A DNA stretch of 64,000 bases from Armigeres subalbatus (lineage: Eukaryota > Arthropoda > Insecta > Diptera > Culicidae), in the NCBI RefSeq assembly GCF_024139115.2, contig NC_085139.1, positions 5,551,533-5,615,532 on the forward strand, given 5' to 3'. Shown here piece after piece: positions 20,199 to 30,867 of the stretch (positions are counted from its first letter, which is position 1; each line of letters starts with the position of its first letter). A program made the translations under genes and the position numbers. The notes under the pieces are model-generated. The model ran no database searches and had not been told where the DNA came from. It worked only from the letters and a program-made list of their open reading frames with translations.

Positions 20199-21785
20199 TC
20201 ACATCGACAATCCCGCTCCCTCGTAAGCTTTGAAAATCTTCTCTACGGACCAAATATACGCCGCCGTTCGCACATCCAAACACAGCTGATATTGATTGGC
20301 AATGGTCATGATACCGTGGCCTGCCGTTTCCAGCACAAACTTCAGTCCGGAGGCCACCACATCCGCTTCACTTGCACTGTCCAGATAGTGCTTCAGTGTT
20401 TCAGTAGGTTTTAAGTTGATGCAGACTCCCGCTTCCTTAAGCGATTCCTCGACCGACCGTAGAACTTCTTTCAAATTCTGCGACTCTTGGCGGAACGAGA
20501 GTTTTCCGAACGAGATGTGATTTATGTTTTTGAGATATTCGAAATACGAAGCTGTGACACCACCGGCGTTGCAGTATAAATCCGGAATGACGAGAATTTT
20601 GCGACTTTGCAGAATCTTGTCCGCAGCCGGCGTTGTTGGTCCGTTGGCTCCTTCAGCAATAATTTTAGCTTGAATTTTGGAAGCATTGTCTGAATTGATA
20701 GATTTTTCAACCGCTGCTGGAATAAGAATATCACAGGGATGCAGCAGAAGATCATCTTTGGTTTCAGTAGCTCCCTTGAATCCCTTGATCGTGTTATTTA
20801 GTCTCTTGTGAATTGCCAGCTCACCCACGTCGATTCCCTCCTCATTCAGTAGAGAAACTTCCGACTCCAAAATGCCAATAATTTTACAACCGGCCTTCTT
20901 AAAAAAGTGTCCTGCATACATTCCAACATTACCATAGCCTTGGATGATGACCGTTTTTCCCTCCATGCCCGGTTCCAAACCAACCGCTTTCATCCATTCC
21001 TTTTCTCTGACAAAGCAATTCGTTGCGATGAAAACTCCACGTCCGGTCGCCTCCGTCCTTCCACGAATCCCGCCTTGATGCAACGGTTTTCCGGTCACCG
21101 TAGCCAGTGCATTGATGTCCTTATGCCCAAAAGTTTTACTGTACTGATCGGCCATCCATGACATCTCTCGGTCACTCGTGCCCATATCCGGTGCCGGAAC
21201 GTCAATTCCTGGCCCGATGAAATTCTTCTTGGCCAATTCCGCCGTGTACCTTCGCGTGATGCTTTGCAATTCCTTATCGCTGTAGCTTTTCGGGTTCAGC
21301 TTGATTCCACCTTTGGCTCCACCGAAAGGCACATGCACGCACGAGCACTTGAAGGTCATCAGCGACGACAGTGCTTTCACCTCGTCCCGGCTCACATCCA
21401 TCGAGTATCGGATGCCACCCTTCACAGGCAACCGGTGGACGCAGTGGTGGGATCGGTATCCGGTCAGAATTTCGTACTGTCCGTTGTCCCGCATAACCGG
21501 AAAGCGGACTTCGATGGTGTTGGCTGCTCCCTCGACAAGGTGAATGATCGTAGAGATGCGTTTCTTCCGGTTCTCTTCGCTTAGATTTGGATACTTTTTC
21601 AGATATTCAAGCAGCCGGGGTTCCAGCTTGACACACGCCTTGTGGAAGAAGTACTGCACCATTTTTGAAAACTTGGGATCCTTCTCACTTGCAACTTTTT
21701 CCAGTTCCTTGGGGATAGTGTGTTGATATCGGCTCATCGGATAAGGAAAAGCTTTCGGGAACCGATTTCGGACGAGGGGCAACAT
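20199..21785 (-). CDS. Gdh: Glutamate dehydrogenase, mitochondrial (intronless)
   Basis: This 528-residue single-exon gene encodes NAD(P)-dependent glutamate dehydrogenase, which converts glutamate to 2-oxoglutarate and ammonia in the mitochondrial matrix. The N-terminus MLPLVRNRFPKAF is basic and suits a targeting peptide; the mature part begins near KDPKFSKMVQYF (residue 36). Substrate and catalytic residues are visible: PVKGGIRYS (Lys122), PFGGAKGG (catalytic Lys158) and APDMGTSD (Asp200). The nucleotide-binding turn is GYGNVG (283-288). EGANGPTTP (378-386) and NAGGVTASYFE (406-416) are typical. The animal antenna helix pair is present (about 430-480), so length and layout are full. No intron interrupts it, unlike typical animal Gdh genes, so it may be a retrocopy-derived paralog; but the frame is intact, arguing for a working gene. 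A TTA-flanked MITE lies 100 bases upstream at 21886-22068. Confidence 0.93.
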   Translation of the reverse strand: MLPLVRNRFPKAFPYPMSRYQHTIPKELEKVASEKDPKFSKMVQYFFHKACVKLEPRLLEYLKKYPNLSEENRKKRISTIIHLVEGAANTIEVRFPVMRDNGQYEILTGYRSHHCVHRLPVKGGIRYSMDVSRDEVKALSSLMTFKCSCVHVPFGGAKGGIKLNPKSYSDKELQSITRRYTAELAKKNFIGPGIDVPAPDMGTSDREMSWMADQYSKTFGHKDINALATVTGKPLHQGGIRGRTEATGRGVFIATNCFVREKEWMKAVGLEPGMEGKTVIIQGYGNVGMYAGHFFKKAGCKIIGILESEVSLLNEEGIDVGELAIHKRLNNTIKGFKGATETKDDLLLHPCDILIPAAVEKSINSDNASKIQAKIIAEGANGPTTPAADKILQSRKILVIPDLYCNAGGVTASYFEYLKNINHISFGKLSFRQESQNLKEVLRSVEESLKEAGVCINLKPTETLKHYLDSASEADVVASGLKFVLETAGHGIMTIANQYQLCLDVRTAAYIWSVEKIFKAYEGAGLSM

Positions 21786-21885
21786 TTTTACAGTTTTCGT
21801 GCTTTTTCGTGTGGCGTGAAATTCCTTTATGTCAAACGCAGTTGGTAGACGACGATTACTTGGATCCGTTTTGCGATACTTCTTA

Positions 21886-22068
21886 AGGTTCCCCCAAAAA
21901 CACGCGACGCGACAGTCGCGACGCGATTCTATCGCTTGGCGACAGCGATTCTATCGTCATTGGTATGGAAGCGTAAATAGAACATTGCCTGCAGCGACCC
22001 AACGATAGAATCGCGGCGACTAGTTGTCGCCGTCGCGACGATCAAATCGCTTAGGTCTGGGGGAGCCT
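21886..22068. mobile_element. 183-bp GC-rich MITE with TTA duplication, upstream of Gdh
   Basis: The ends AGGTTCCCCCA and TGGGGGAGCCT are inverted, with TTA on both sides (21883-21885 and 22069-22071). The interior is rich in CGCGACGCGAC and GATTCTATCG motifs that pair across the centre. It resembles the 140-bp family at 4467 in style and duplication, but its ends differ. It sits within 100-285 bases of the Gdh start and could affect its promoter. Confidence 0.75.
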
Positions 22069-22855
22069 TTACACGGCGTGTGATTCTCATTACTCGACCG
22101 GTGGGCGGATCAGAACTAAACGGCCTCTCTATTTTCTCTTTACTGAAGGAAGCTTTTAATACTAACCATAGCTATTTTAATCTCATAACTACTTCCCAGT
22201 TCTATTTGTAGGTACCTACTGATAAATTTAGTAAGATCCCGTTACGATCTTTGCTTGGACTCGTGCCTTCGTTTTACGTTGGACTCGTTTGCGGAAGTCA
22301 AATTCCGACAAGCGGTGGTAATCCTGCAAGGACACCATTCTGAAAAAAAATACTTAGAAGGTTACGTTCAGCAACGTACGCTCAGCAATGAGCATTAACA
22401 AAAACTTCTTCTAAGAAACAGGGTTTCAAGACCGTCCTGCCAAAGCGCGGAAAAAATAGAAGGAATCAACGAACACATGTTGCTCATACTTCTCACCTTC
22501 TCACTGAGAAGCGAACAGTTCGTCGAATCAAAATTCTTCAAACGTACCTACCTATGCTAGCTTCGCTGCAGGCAATCAGAATTTCGTTTCTGAAAACTTA
22601 TCGACGGTGAATGATTTTCACACCCAATCTCCACCGAAAAATAACGTTCGGTCTGACTATTCAAGCAGCATGTCTGCTTCCGATTTGATTTTCTAACTGA
22701 ACAATTGCATCACATGATTGATGCAATGTTCAAAGCAAATACCAAAACTGAAGCTGTTCAGCTTTGTGTCAAATTTAATCAAAAAATTGTTATTGGACTT
22801 CGTTTTTATTTATCCAAAATTTTTTTTTTAAATTTTTCAATTGGAATTCCCGCTC

Positions 22856-23420
22856 TGTCGAGGGTAAGGAAGATGAATTATTCAACTTCCTAATCGTTCA
22901 TAATGTGCACATTGCCATTATAACTGAAACTTATTTAAAACCTGGACTCTACACCAAAAGACATCCAATTTATTTTATCTACAGAAATGATCGATGATAA
23001 ATAGTCGTATCAAACATAAATTATATGCTTCTTTCGAAACCAAAGTTTTCGAAACCTTGGGAGTTTCTGTTGAAGCAATTTATGGACAATTCTCTTTTAT
23101 TTCTGCCTACTTGCCTTTCCTGCAATGGGCAGTAAAGGACTTTGTTGAGAGCTGATCTTCAAATTCTAACTCGCAACAAATCTATTTTTTATAATTGGTG
23201 ACTTCAATGCCAATTATCGTTCATGGACTAATGCTCAAAGCAATTCCAATGGTAAAATTTTATTTGAAGATTGTTCTGCGGGATATTGTACAATATCCCA
23301 ATCATCCCAATGGACCGATGGCGGAATCCTTCTACAATTGATTTAGTTTTAACGGATTCAAGTTAGCTGTGTGGCCAATTAAAAACTCATGCTGACTTTG
23401 ACTCTGATCACCTTCCTTCT
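22856..23420 (+). pseudogene. ORF2 endonuclease remnant of the Juan-like LINE
   Basis: The frame reads EDELFNFLIVHNVHIAIITE, then, after several stops and shifts, FETKVFETLGVSVEAIYGQF, SIFFIIGDFNANYRSW and SNGKILFEDCSAGY, and ends at HADFDSDHLP. These are apurinic-type endonuclease motifs with the catalytic GDFNA and SDH residues. At least three disruptions occur. Confidence 0.75.
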
Positions 23421-23422
23421 TC

Positions 23423-24711
23423 TTCTTCTTATTGGCATTACATCCCCACACTGGGACAGAGCCACCTCGCAGCTTAGTGTTCATTGAGCACTTCCACAGT
23501 TATTAACTGCGAGGTTTCTAAGCCAGGTTACCATTTTTGCATTCGTATATCATGAGGCTGGGTTAGGGACAAAAGGTCGAAAGACATAAGGTCGAAAGGA
23601 CAAAAAGTCGAAAGACAAAACGTCGAAAGACAAAAGGTCGAATGGACAAATGGTCGAAAAGGACAAAAGGTCGAAAGGGACAAAAGGTCGAAAGACAAAA
23701 GGTCGAAAGGACAAAAGGTCGAAAGGGACAAAAGGTCGAAAATGAAAAAGGTCGAAAGAAACAAAAGATTAATTAGATCAAAATTACACAAATTAAACAA
23801 TTAATTAAAATTCATTCAGTGAGTACAACTAATAGATGGATGTTTGGGTTTTCTAAATATCACATCGATCTGTCAAAATGGCGCACGCCGCACACCAAAT
23901 ACATCAATGCGGGCGCCTGCGGCGTGCCCTGTTTTGACAGATCGAAGTGACATTTAAAAAACCTTGATATCCATCTATTATTAGCACTCATTGAATGCAT
24001 TTTATTTAATTGTTGAAAATAGTGAGAAATGAAAAGGCATTTTTTTGCCAACTGTATAGGACAACTCTGTCTCGCACAATACAGGTTTTATTCATTTCCA
24101 AAATCAACAATCTGCTTTATCTCTAACAAAACTATCTAGACATTCATAATATTGTTTCATAGTAATTTCTCCTTCTTTGAATATGGCTCATTCTTCAACT
24201 TTGATTAATGAGATGAGTGTGTTGTTATTTCTACTTGAAGTTAAATGCATAGCACAAACACCCAACTTGTTATCAACTTGTTCTTGATAGAAATTTTGTC
24301 CATTTCGACGTTTTGTCCTTTTCGACCTTTTGTCCCTTTCGACCTTTTGTATTTTTCGACCTTTTGTCCTTTTCAATATTTTGTACCTTTCGACCTTTTG
24401 TCCTTTCGACCTTTTGTCCCTTTCGGCGTTTTGTCTTTTCGACCTTTTGTCCTTTCGACCTTTTGTCTTTCGACCTTTTGTCTTTCGACCTTTTGTCTTT
24501 CGACCTTTTGTCCTTTCGACCTTATGTCTTTCGACCTTTTGTCATAGATTCCATGAGGCTAACACGATGATACTTTTATGCCCAGGGAAGTCGAGACCAT
24601 TTCCAATCCGAAAATTGCCTAGATCGGCACTTGGAATCGAACCCAGCCACCCTCAGCATGGTCTTGCTTTGAAGCCGCGCGTCTTACCGCACGGCTAAGG
24701 AGGGCCGGCTC
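23423..24711 (-). mobile_element. Feilai-type SINE split by a Foldback-like element
   Basis: The tail half lies at 23423-23559 and the tRNA-like head at 24561-24707. TCACCTTCCT on both sides marks the SINE insertion into the LINE. The two halves rejoin exactly across the 9-bp duplication CATGAGGCT created by the insertion at 23560-24551. Confidence 0.85.
23560..24551. mobile_element. Foldback-like element (992 bp), tandem-repeat arms, 9-bp TSD
   Basis: CATGAGGCT flanks it (23551-23559 and 24552-24560). The left arm, about 200 bases, is a run of GACAAAAGGTCGAAAG units of 12-15 bases. The right arm, about 250 bases, is the inverse run of CTTTCGACCTTTTGTC units. The outermost 8-9 bases of the arms do not match, but the next 30 or more do. 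Further in, a second inverted pair (ATAGATGGAT ... CGATCTGTCAAAA) flanks a GC-rich centre near 23885-23940. Long arms built from short tandem repeats plus a 9-bp duplication are the hallmark of Drosophila Foldback elements. No transposase is present. Confidence 0.8.
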
Positions 24712-25987
24712 ACCTTCCTATGACGTTCGAAATCTCACAAGAAGCCATTCCACAGGGGCGTCTCGTGAACTTTTGGTACACCTGTTCTACCAGCCTGCTA
24801 AAAAAATATACATCAAGCTGAGGTTTCGAATGAAAGTTGTGTATTTGATCTAATATTATAACCTTTTCTTGTACAACGTAACCAAACATTAGAAAAAAAA
24901 ACAATTTAAACAGAAAGGATTTATAAAACAATAAACAGCTTCTTAATCTCCCTACTAAATTAATCTCTTTTGTTCTAAAAATGTTTCAAATTAAGATGCA
25001 TTTAAAATTTAAAACTCTCCCAATTCGTCCGAAATCTAACTTGGTAACAGTTGACGATAACTGCATATTGCTCAGAATAGAGATCTTTCAAATCGGCTCT
25101 TTCCACCATTCGGTTGCGCAGGACCCATCGCCCCTAGCATTTAAAAACTCTCACATATTTTGTTGTTATGAAGGAAATGTAATTAACCATTATTAGTATC
25201 ATCATTTGATGCGACCCCAGATTGAGTCTACTGCAATGTTTTAGAGTTATTTAGTTTTTCAAATTTAGTGAAAACTATGCCTTTTTTTCTATGTTGATTG
25301 ATTTTGATTATTTTGAAAAAAAAAACATTATTAAATAATTCAATTTTATAATATTTTATAATAATCAAATTTTGATGTCTTTTTAAAAACTCAAACATTA
25401 ATTTAATATTGTTCTTGATACTGAATTGTTTATGATGCATAATCATCAGGAGAAAAAAAAACAAACCGTTCCCAATCATCGAAGTATAAACGAAAGCGTG
25501 TGCGGTCGCGGTGCGCCTTTCAGCAAAGCACAGCCCGACACTCCGACCGAGTCTAACCGAAGATATTGCGAGAAAAGAGAAAACTTCTAATTTTGCGGAG
25601 CAAAGAAGAAGAAGCAGACTGAGTGTCGGAAACTTCAAAATGGCATGCACTATACGAAAAGCGTTGATATTTCTTAAAATCAAGAATATTCGAGAAATCT
25701 TAAATGTTTCAAAATCACATAAATATATGACAAAATGCCTTGAAAGTACCATAAAACTTATTTGAAAAATATAGCGGCATATAACACTCGTTTAAAGTAA
25801 CATATTCGCGCTGATTTTAATAATCTACATTCACACCGAAAAAATCAACCAACATTTTTTGCCGTGCATTAAGTGATTTGACGTTTGCGGAACAGCTTTC
25901 CGACAGTCGACTGTCGGACCCCGGTTCGAATTTTTGAATCTTCTCGCAATACGTCGCGTCGTTGGTTGTTCTCGCAGCGCGTCGAAT

Positions 25988-26369
25988 GGCGCTTTGATGT
26001 TGCATGAAGAAGAAGAAGCAGAAAGATGATAATCGAAAAATTCTCCACGGGAAACCATACAGAGAAGTTTTAAAAACTCTTCTCAAAAATTCTAAAGGCA
26101 ATTTAATTGAAAACGGTAAGCAGTACGGGGTTGGACTTTTCTTATACTGTGTTTTAAGTGTAATATTAGAAACTAAAATTTCGAATATAAATATTGTGTT
26201 TATTATGCAGTAGAAGAAAAGTCCAACCCCGTACTGCTTACCGTTTTTAATTAAATTGCTTTTAGAATTTTCGAGAAAAGTTTTAAAAACTTCTCCGTAT
26301 GGTTTCCCGTGGAGATTTTTTCGATTATCATCTTTCTGCTTCTTCTTCTTCATGCAACATCAAAGCGCC
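25988..26369. repeat. Long near-perfect hairpin repeat, copy 1
   Basis: Arms of about 160 bases, starting GGCGCTTTGATGTTGCATGA, match in inverse with roughly 8 differences. They enclose a loop of about 70 bases. The same unit occurs at 60217-60550, truncated at one end. A transcript across it would fold into long double-stranded RNA. The 178-residue open frame on the minus strand spans both arms and is a by-product of the repeat. Confidence 0.85.
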
Positions 26370-26872
26370 AAACGGGTTGGACTCCTGCGCACATAGCACG
26401 CACAACATTCATCTAAACGTGCCTGCGTTGCATGCGAAAGAGGATGATGTGACGAAACGAAGAAAGCTGGCAACGCTCACGCTGGTTCTACGCGCGCGGA
26501 GAACGAGTGCGCATACCAAGGAGGAAATTATTTCAAAACTTTCGTCATGGCGCAGGCTTTAAATTTTACTTCTACCAGCGCTGCTGTTGGTTCTTCGTAC
26601 GACTGGCAAAAGCTTTCTATGTGATGTGGTGTGCTGTTATTCGTCGGAGAAACACATATTTAACTGATCTTGTCTGAGTTGATCTGTCTACGCAATATTT
26701 TGTTTCGTTAGATATTAAACCATCATTGGAAACATTACGTGAAACTTTGTTTAAAAATTTCACTGAGTAATTATTTGCCCTAATAAATAATTGCAAAGAA
26801 ATTAATTGTAAGGACTTTAACTTTCCTACTTCTGAACTAAAAATGGTTACCTGTTCCATGAACAGGTAGAAC

Positions 26873-27266
26873 TAGAGGCCTTGATAAGAGAAACGCGGAT
26901 AGCAAATGTAGCTCTGCCAACACTGCAGCCAATCTTCTTCATCAAAGAACAACATATGAAAAGGAAGAAATGATTTATCCAGGTAAAATTTTACATATTG
27001 CTATTTAATGTGCACACATCAAATGACAATCGAATCCAACAAATAAAACAATTGCATTTCATAATCTATCATTGATTTGCAAAACAAATTAAAAATGCAT
27101 TCAAAATTGGTTCATTCATAAACGGTGTCAAATCGAATTTAGCCGTTTTCAGTATTTGAGCCGATGTTTTGGCTGCTTGACAGGTCTCTTGCTCGATTGG
27201 CTGCTGTTTTTTGACGGTTCGATTGGCGGCACATGTCAATCCGCGTTTCTCTTATCAAGGCCTCTA
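26873..27266. mobile_element. 394-bp MITE with perfect 27-bp ends and 8-bp TSD
   Basis: TAGAGGCCTTGATAAGAGAA begins a 27-base end that is perfectly repeated in inverse. GGTAGAAC flanks both sides (26865-26872 and 27267-27274), indicating a hAT-type insertion. No coding frame was seen. Confidence 0.88.
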
Positions 27267-27462
27267 GGTAGAACATATGGACGAGTCGCCTCTGCCATTC
27301 CAATCAGCTCTACTTTTAATTATCATAGAGCTGATTGGGATTGGGAACTAGCATCGTTAAATTTTTCAACAGAAAGATCAACAACATTCAAAAAGTACTT
27401 TTACGAATTTTTGGCAACACAGGCCACCAACAAAATTCACCTAATCGAAATATTGCATTCTA

Positions 27463-28623
27463 CACTGATAAAAAATAAATGGTAGAACGAACCACACAGA
27501 TCTGCTTAAGTTTACCATGCATGATAATGGTACACTGAACCTCAATACTTTTCCACGTTTCCACGTTACTATGTGGATTGACATTCTTGTATAGTAATAT
27601 CTCCATAGTAAATTCAACTGCAAATTTTACAACCGCAAGTACAACAAATGTCAAAGTTTTTCACGCCGCCATTATCACCACCTACCGGGACGAAAAGGAC
27701 ATAAATTTTACTATTGTCCTAATTCAAATATTTATGCTGAAAATTTAATCGTTTTTGGTAAGTACATTCATATTTGAGAAAGTGAAAAATCTGATAAAAT
27801 GATTCATCATTTCAGAAAACAAATCGAAGCCGGTGTCTCAATGGTATTACCGCTCTCTCCGATTCAAATTCCTAATTGTAATCAGGTTTATTATCACTGC
27901 GACATCGGCGACAACAGAATTTGGATGGCACCAGAACTATCATAAGTCTGCAGAATTCATTAGACGGCATTCTATTGAAAATTAGTGAACTACAAATCCA
28001 ATATTTATGCCTCGATTTATGCGGCATGGGAAGAACACAATTTGGAAGGTATGAAAGAATCAAACAGCTATATAAAAGCGCAGAATCCTACGGAATATAA
28101 ACTAGAACTTCCTGGTGCAACCGCTTTTTTGCGGTACATTCTTGTCTTGAAAATTTTGATTCTTCCTTGCCGATAAGAATGTTGTTTTGGGCAGTTCGCA
28201 AAGTCTTGGACTCTGATAGTGCTGCTCCGTCCAGATTAAAAATTGGATCATTTAAATATCTTTATGTATTGTGGGGATGTTTGTCGCGAATAAAATGATT
28301 GTTTCTAGATACATGCGTTTTTATTTTTGTTTACAATTAAATCAAAATGAAAGCAGTGGAAAGTACTATGCCCCAATCATAACATAGTTACAACGAACTG
28401 TGCTACATGTTAAATTTTACTATGTTTGAAATGCGTGCGCATAGTAGCATTGACAAGAAAATGGTCAAATCTTCTACATCTATATGCTCAAGAATGCATA
28501 GTAAAATTGACTGCATTTTGTAGTAATTTCAAGTTCGTTTTGCGTTCTACGAAAGTCAAGTGGTAAAATATATTTAATTTTACCTTTGATATAGTAGTCA
28601 TTATCATGCCGTTTTTCTCAGTG
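27463..28623. mobile_element. TA-flanked inverted-repeat element (1161 bp)
   Basis: The ends CACTGATAAAAAATAAATGG and the inverse of CACTGAGAAAAACGGCATGA share their first ~12 positions and are flanked by TA (27461-27462, 28624-28625). The middle, about 27800-28310, differs in composition. It includes AATAAAATGATTG after a T-rich stretch and several near-splice motifs, so it could contain captured transcribed sequence. I cannot name any protein there. Confidence 0.6.
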
Positions 28624-28625
28624 TA

Positions 28626-28897
28626 GGCACAATACATCTAATCCACGCGGCATTGTACCTAGATATTTTATGTCACCGTATCATTCGATTTCACTACACT
28701 CAGATACAAGAAGCATTGCAATTGCATATTTTCGGTAAATTCAACTATTGCAATCAAGAAGAAAATTCTGAAAACAACAACATTGAACATAACACATAGT
28801 TTTGAAAATGGAACTTGTAAAAAGTAATGAATGGAACAACTCTATCTCATAAGTAAATTTCAAATTTTCATTCATCTTACTGAAAATCATTCATATA
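28626..28897. other. Spacer
   Basis: AT-rich sequence with no recognised gene or repeat, lying between two TA-flanked elements. Confidence 0.4.
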
Positions 28898-29017
28898 GGG
28901 GAAACCGCCAAATGTTGAACGGCTAATTATGTCGCCTATTGTTGAACTCCCATAAGAAATGCACGTGCGTTCAACAATAGGCGAACGGCTAATTGTTCAA
29001 CATTTGGCGAATTACCC
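28898..29017. mobile_element. 120-bp hairpin MITE, TA-flanked
   Basis: GCCAAATGTTGAACGGCTAA near the left end and the mirrored TTGTTCAACATTTGGCG near the right end pair across a short centre. TA lies on both sides. CGCCTATTGTTGAAC is itself repeated in inverse inside. Confidence 0.7.
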
Positions 29018-29259
29018 TACTTTTTCAACGGTGCATTCAATTTTATCAATAATTTTATTGTGTGTGTATTGTGAACACTCCCAGAAATCGATTTTAAAGG
29101 AACATAGATTCTTAGGCCAATTTTTGGCCTGATCTCTTGCCTTTCGAAGGGTTATTTTGGAAATGCTCATTAATTTGCGTAGCAATAATCCCAATAGAAT
29201 GTAACCATTGTCCATTTCCATGGATCAACACAATTCCTGATTATTTCACGGTCCGGTGT

Positions 29260-30240
29260 CCCTCCGGAAGACCCGGAACATCCGTAGAAGTGGTCAATTC
29301 ATAGATCTCATCCTAGAAGAGCGCGGTTTTTTCCAAAGCTTTTCGTTATCGAATGCTGAGTAACAAATGATTATAGTCACCCATTTTGGTGGACCTGGGT
29401 GGCCACCGGAGGTCCTCCGGAAGATCTGGAACGTCCGTAAAAATGGTCATTTCATGAAACTTATTATAGAAGAGCGCGGTTTTTTCCAAAGCTTTTCATT
29501 ATCGAACTACGAGTAACAAATGATTGTGGTGACCCATTTTGATGGACCTGTGTGGCCACCGAAGGTCCTCCAGAAGATCCGGAACGTCCGTAAAAGTGGT
29601 AAATTTTTTAAAACTTATCACAAAAGGGCGCGGTTTTTTCCAAAGTTTTTCATCATCGAACGCTGAGTAACAAATGATTATGGTGACCCATTGTGATAGA
29701 CCTGAGTGGCCACCGGAGTTCCTCCAGAAGATCCGGAACGTCCGTAAAAGTGGTCAATTAATGAAACACATCATAGAAGAGCGCGGTTTTTTTTCCAAAG
29801 CTTTTCGTTATAGTACTTTGAGTAACAAATGATTGTGGGGAACTATTTTGGTGGACCTGGGTAGCCACCGGAGGTGCTCCAGAAGATCCGGAACGTCCGT
29901 AAAAATGATCAATTTATGAAACTTATCATAGAAGAGCGCGGTTTTTTTTCCAAAGCTTTTTATTATCGAACTACGAGTAACAAATGATTTTGGTGACCCA
30001 TTTTGATGCACCTGGGTGGCCACCGGAAGTCCTCCAGAAGATCCGGAACGTCCATAAAAATGGCCATTTCATGAAAGTTATCATAAAAGGGTGCGGTTTT
30101 TTCCAAAGCTTTTGATTATCGAACACTGAGTAACAAATGATTTTGGTGACCCATTGTGATGGATCTGAGTGGCCACCGGAGTTCCTCCAGAAGATCCAGA
30201 ACATCCGTAAAAGTGGTCAATTCATAAAACTCACCATAGA
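29260..30240 (+). repeat. Left tandem array, ~154-bp unit
   Basis: At least six consecutive copies are present, each holding TGAGTAACAAATGATT, GTGGCCACCGGAGG, TCCTCCAGAAGATCCGG and AAAAGTGGTCAATT. Units beyond 30240, up to about 30800, are recognisable but shorter and more diverged. Confidence 0.85.
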
Positions 30241-30867
30241 ATAGCTGAATCACCGAACGCTGAGTAATACATGACTATGATGACCCTTTTCGAAGGACCT
30301 GGGTGGCTCATCATGGAAGAGTGCAGTTTATACAAAGATGCTCTGAGTAACAAAAGAACGTGGTGACCCATTTAAATGTACTTGAGTGGCCACCAGAGGT
30401 CCTTTCTAAGATCCGGAACATCCGTAGAAATGTTCATTCCATGCAACTCACCATAGAAGAACGCGACTTTTCCAAAGCTTTTCATTCTCTGAGTTATAGA
30501 AAATTATCGTTACCCATTCTTATGGAACTGAGCGGCCACTCCTTTATGAATTATGCCCGTAATATTCCTAAAAGCTGCAAACTAACGAATCTCGAATCAT
30601 AGGAGCATGGTTATTCAAAAAATCTATTATCGCAATCTGAGCAAGACATTTTTGTCGTGACCCTCAGTTATGGACTTGAATAGCCAGTGAAGGCCCTCTC
30701 GTGATCCATACACATGACTTAAGTGATCACTGGATGTCCTCCTAAAGTTCTTACGGATTGGTTAACACTTGATACTTATCCTACTAGAACACGATCTTTT
30801 GAAAGTGTTTGTTATTCTTGATCATCTCATGAAGGTTTATGTGATTCTTTCTGCGTGGGCCATCTTT

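Larger units (their letters stand above)
24753..27294. mobile_element. hAT-type element (2542 bp), non-autonomous
   Basis: The ends CAGGGGCGTCTCGTG and CGAGTCGCCTCTG are inverted; CCATTCCA (8 bp) flanks both (24745-24752 and 27295-27302). CAGRGGCG ends plus an 8-bp duplication are typical of hAT. Both ends also contain a GTTCTACC block. It split the Juan-like LINE. No transposase domain was seen; the interior holds a long hairpin (25988-26369) and a 394-bp MITE (26873-27266). Confidence 0.75.
22240..27460 (+). mobile_element. Juan-like Jockey-clade LINE, split by two insertions
   Basis: The end of ORF1 (QLHHMIDAMFKANTKTEA and FNQKIVIGLRF, 22695-22812) and the start of ORF2, an endonuclease (HIAIITETYLKPG, IIGDFNAN, FDSDHLP, 22856-23420), are recognisable as a mosquito Jockey/Juan-type LINE. 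A SINE with a nested Foldback-like element enters after the SDHLP motif (23423-24711). MTFEISQEA continues to 24744, then a hAT-type element is inserted. STFNYHRADWDWE resumes at 27311 and is lost by about 27460. Several stops and shifts show it is dead. Reverse transcriptase is absent from this copy. Confidence 0.8.

Noticed and set aside
23560..24551. CRISPR-like array of GGTCGAAAG repeats
   Set aside because: The spacers are too short and are themselves repeats, the array occurs as an inverted pair with a 9-bp target duplication, and the surrounding DNA is a eukaryotic genome.
24245..24698. Phe/Leu/Ser-rich open frames as repetitive proteins
   Set aside because: They are translations of the CGACCTTTTGTC tandem units in several frames at once.
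25817..26353. 178-residue minus-strand open frame as a gene
   Set aside because: It runs across both arms of a hairpin repeat, so its two halves are translations of the same DNA in opposite directions.
29012..29221. MEMDNGYILLG... frame, with a similar one at 38181-38489, as a small protein family
   Set aside because: The two are the inverted caps of the foldback structure; their likeness follows from the DNA repeat, and the frame differs in length and ending.
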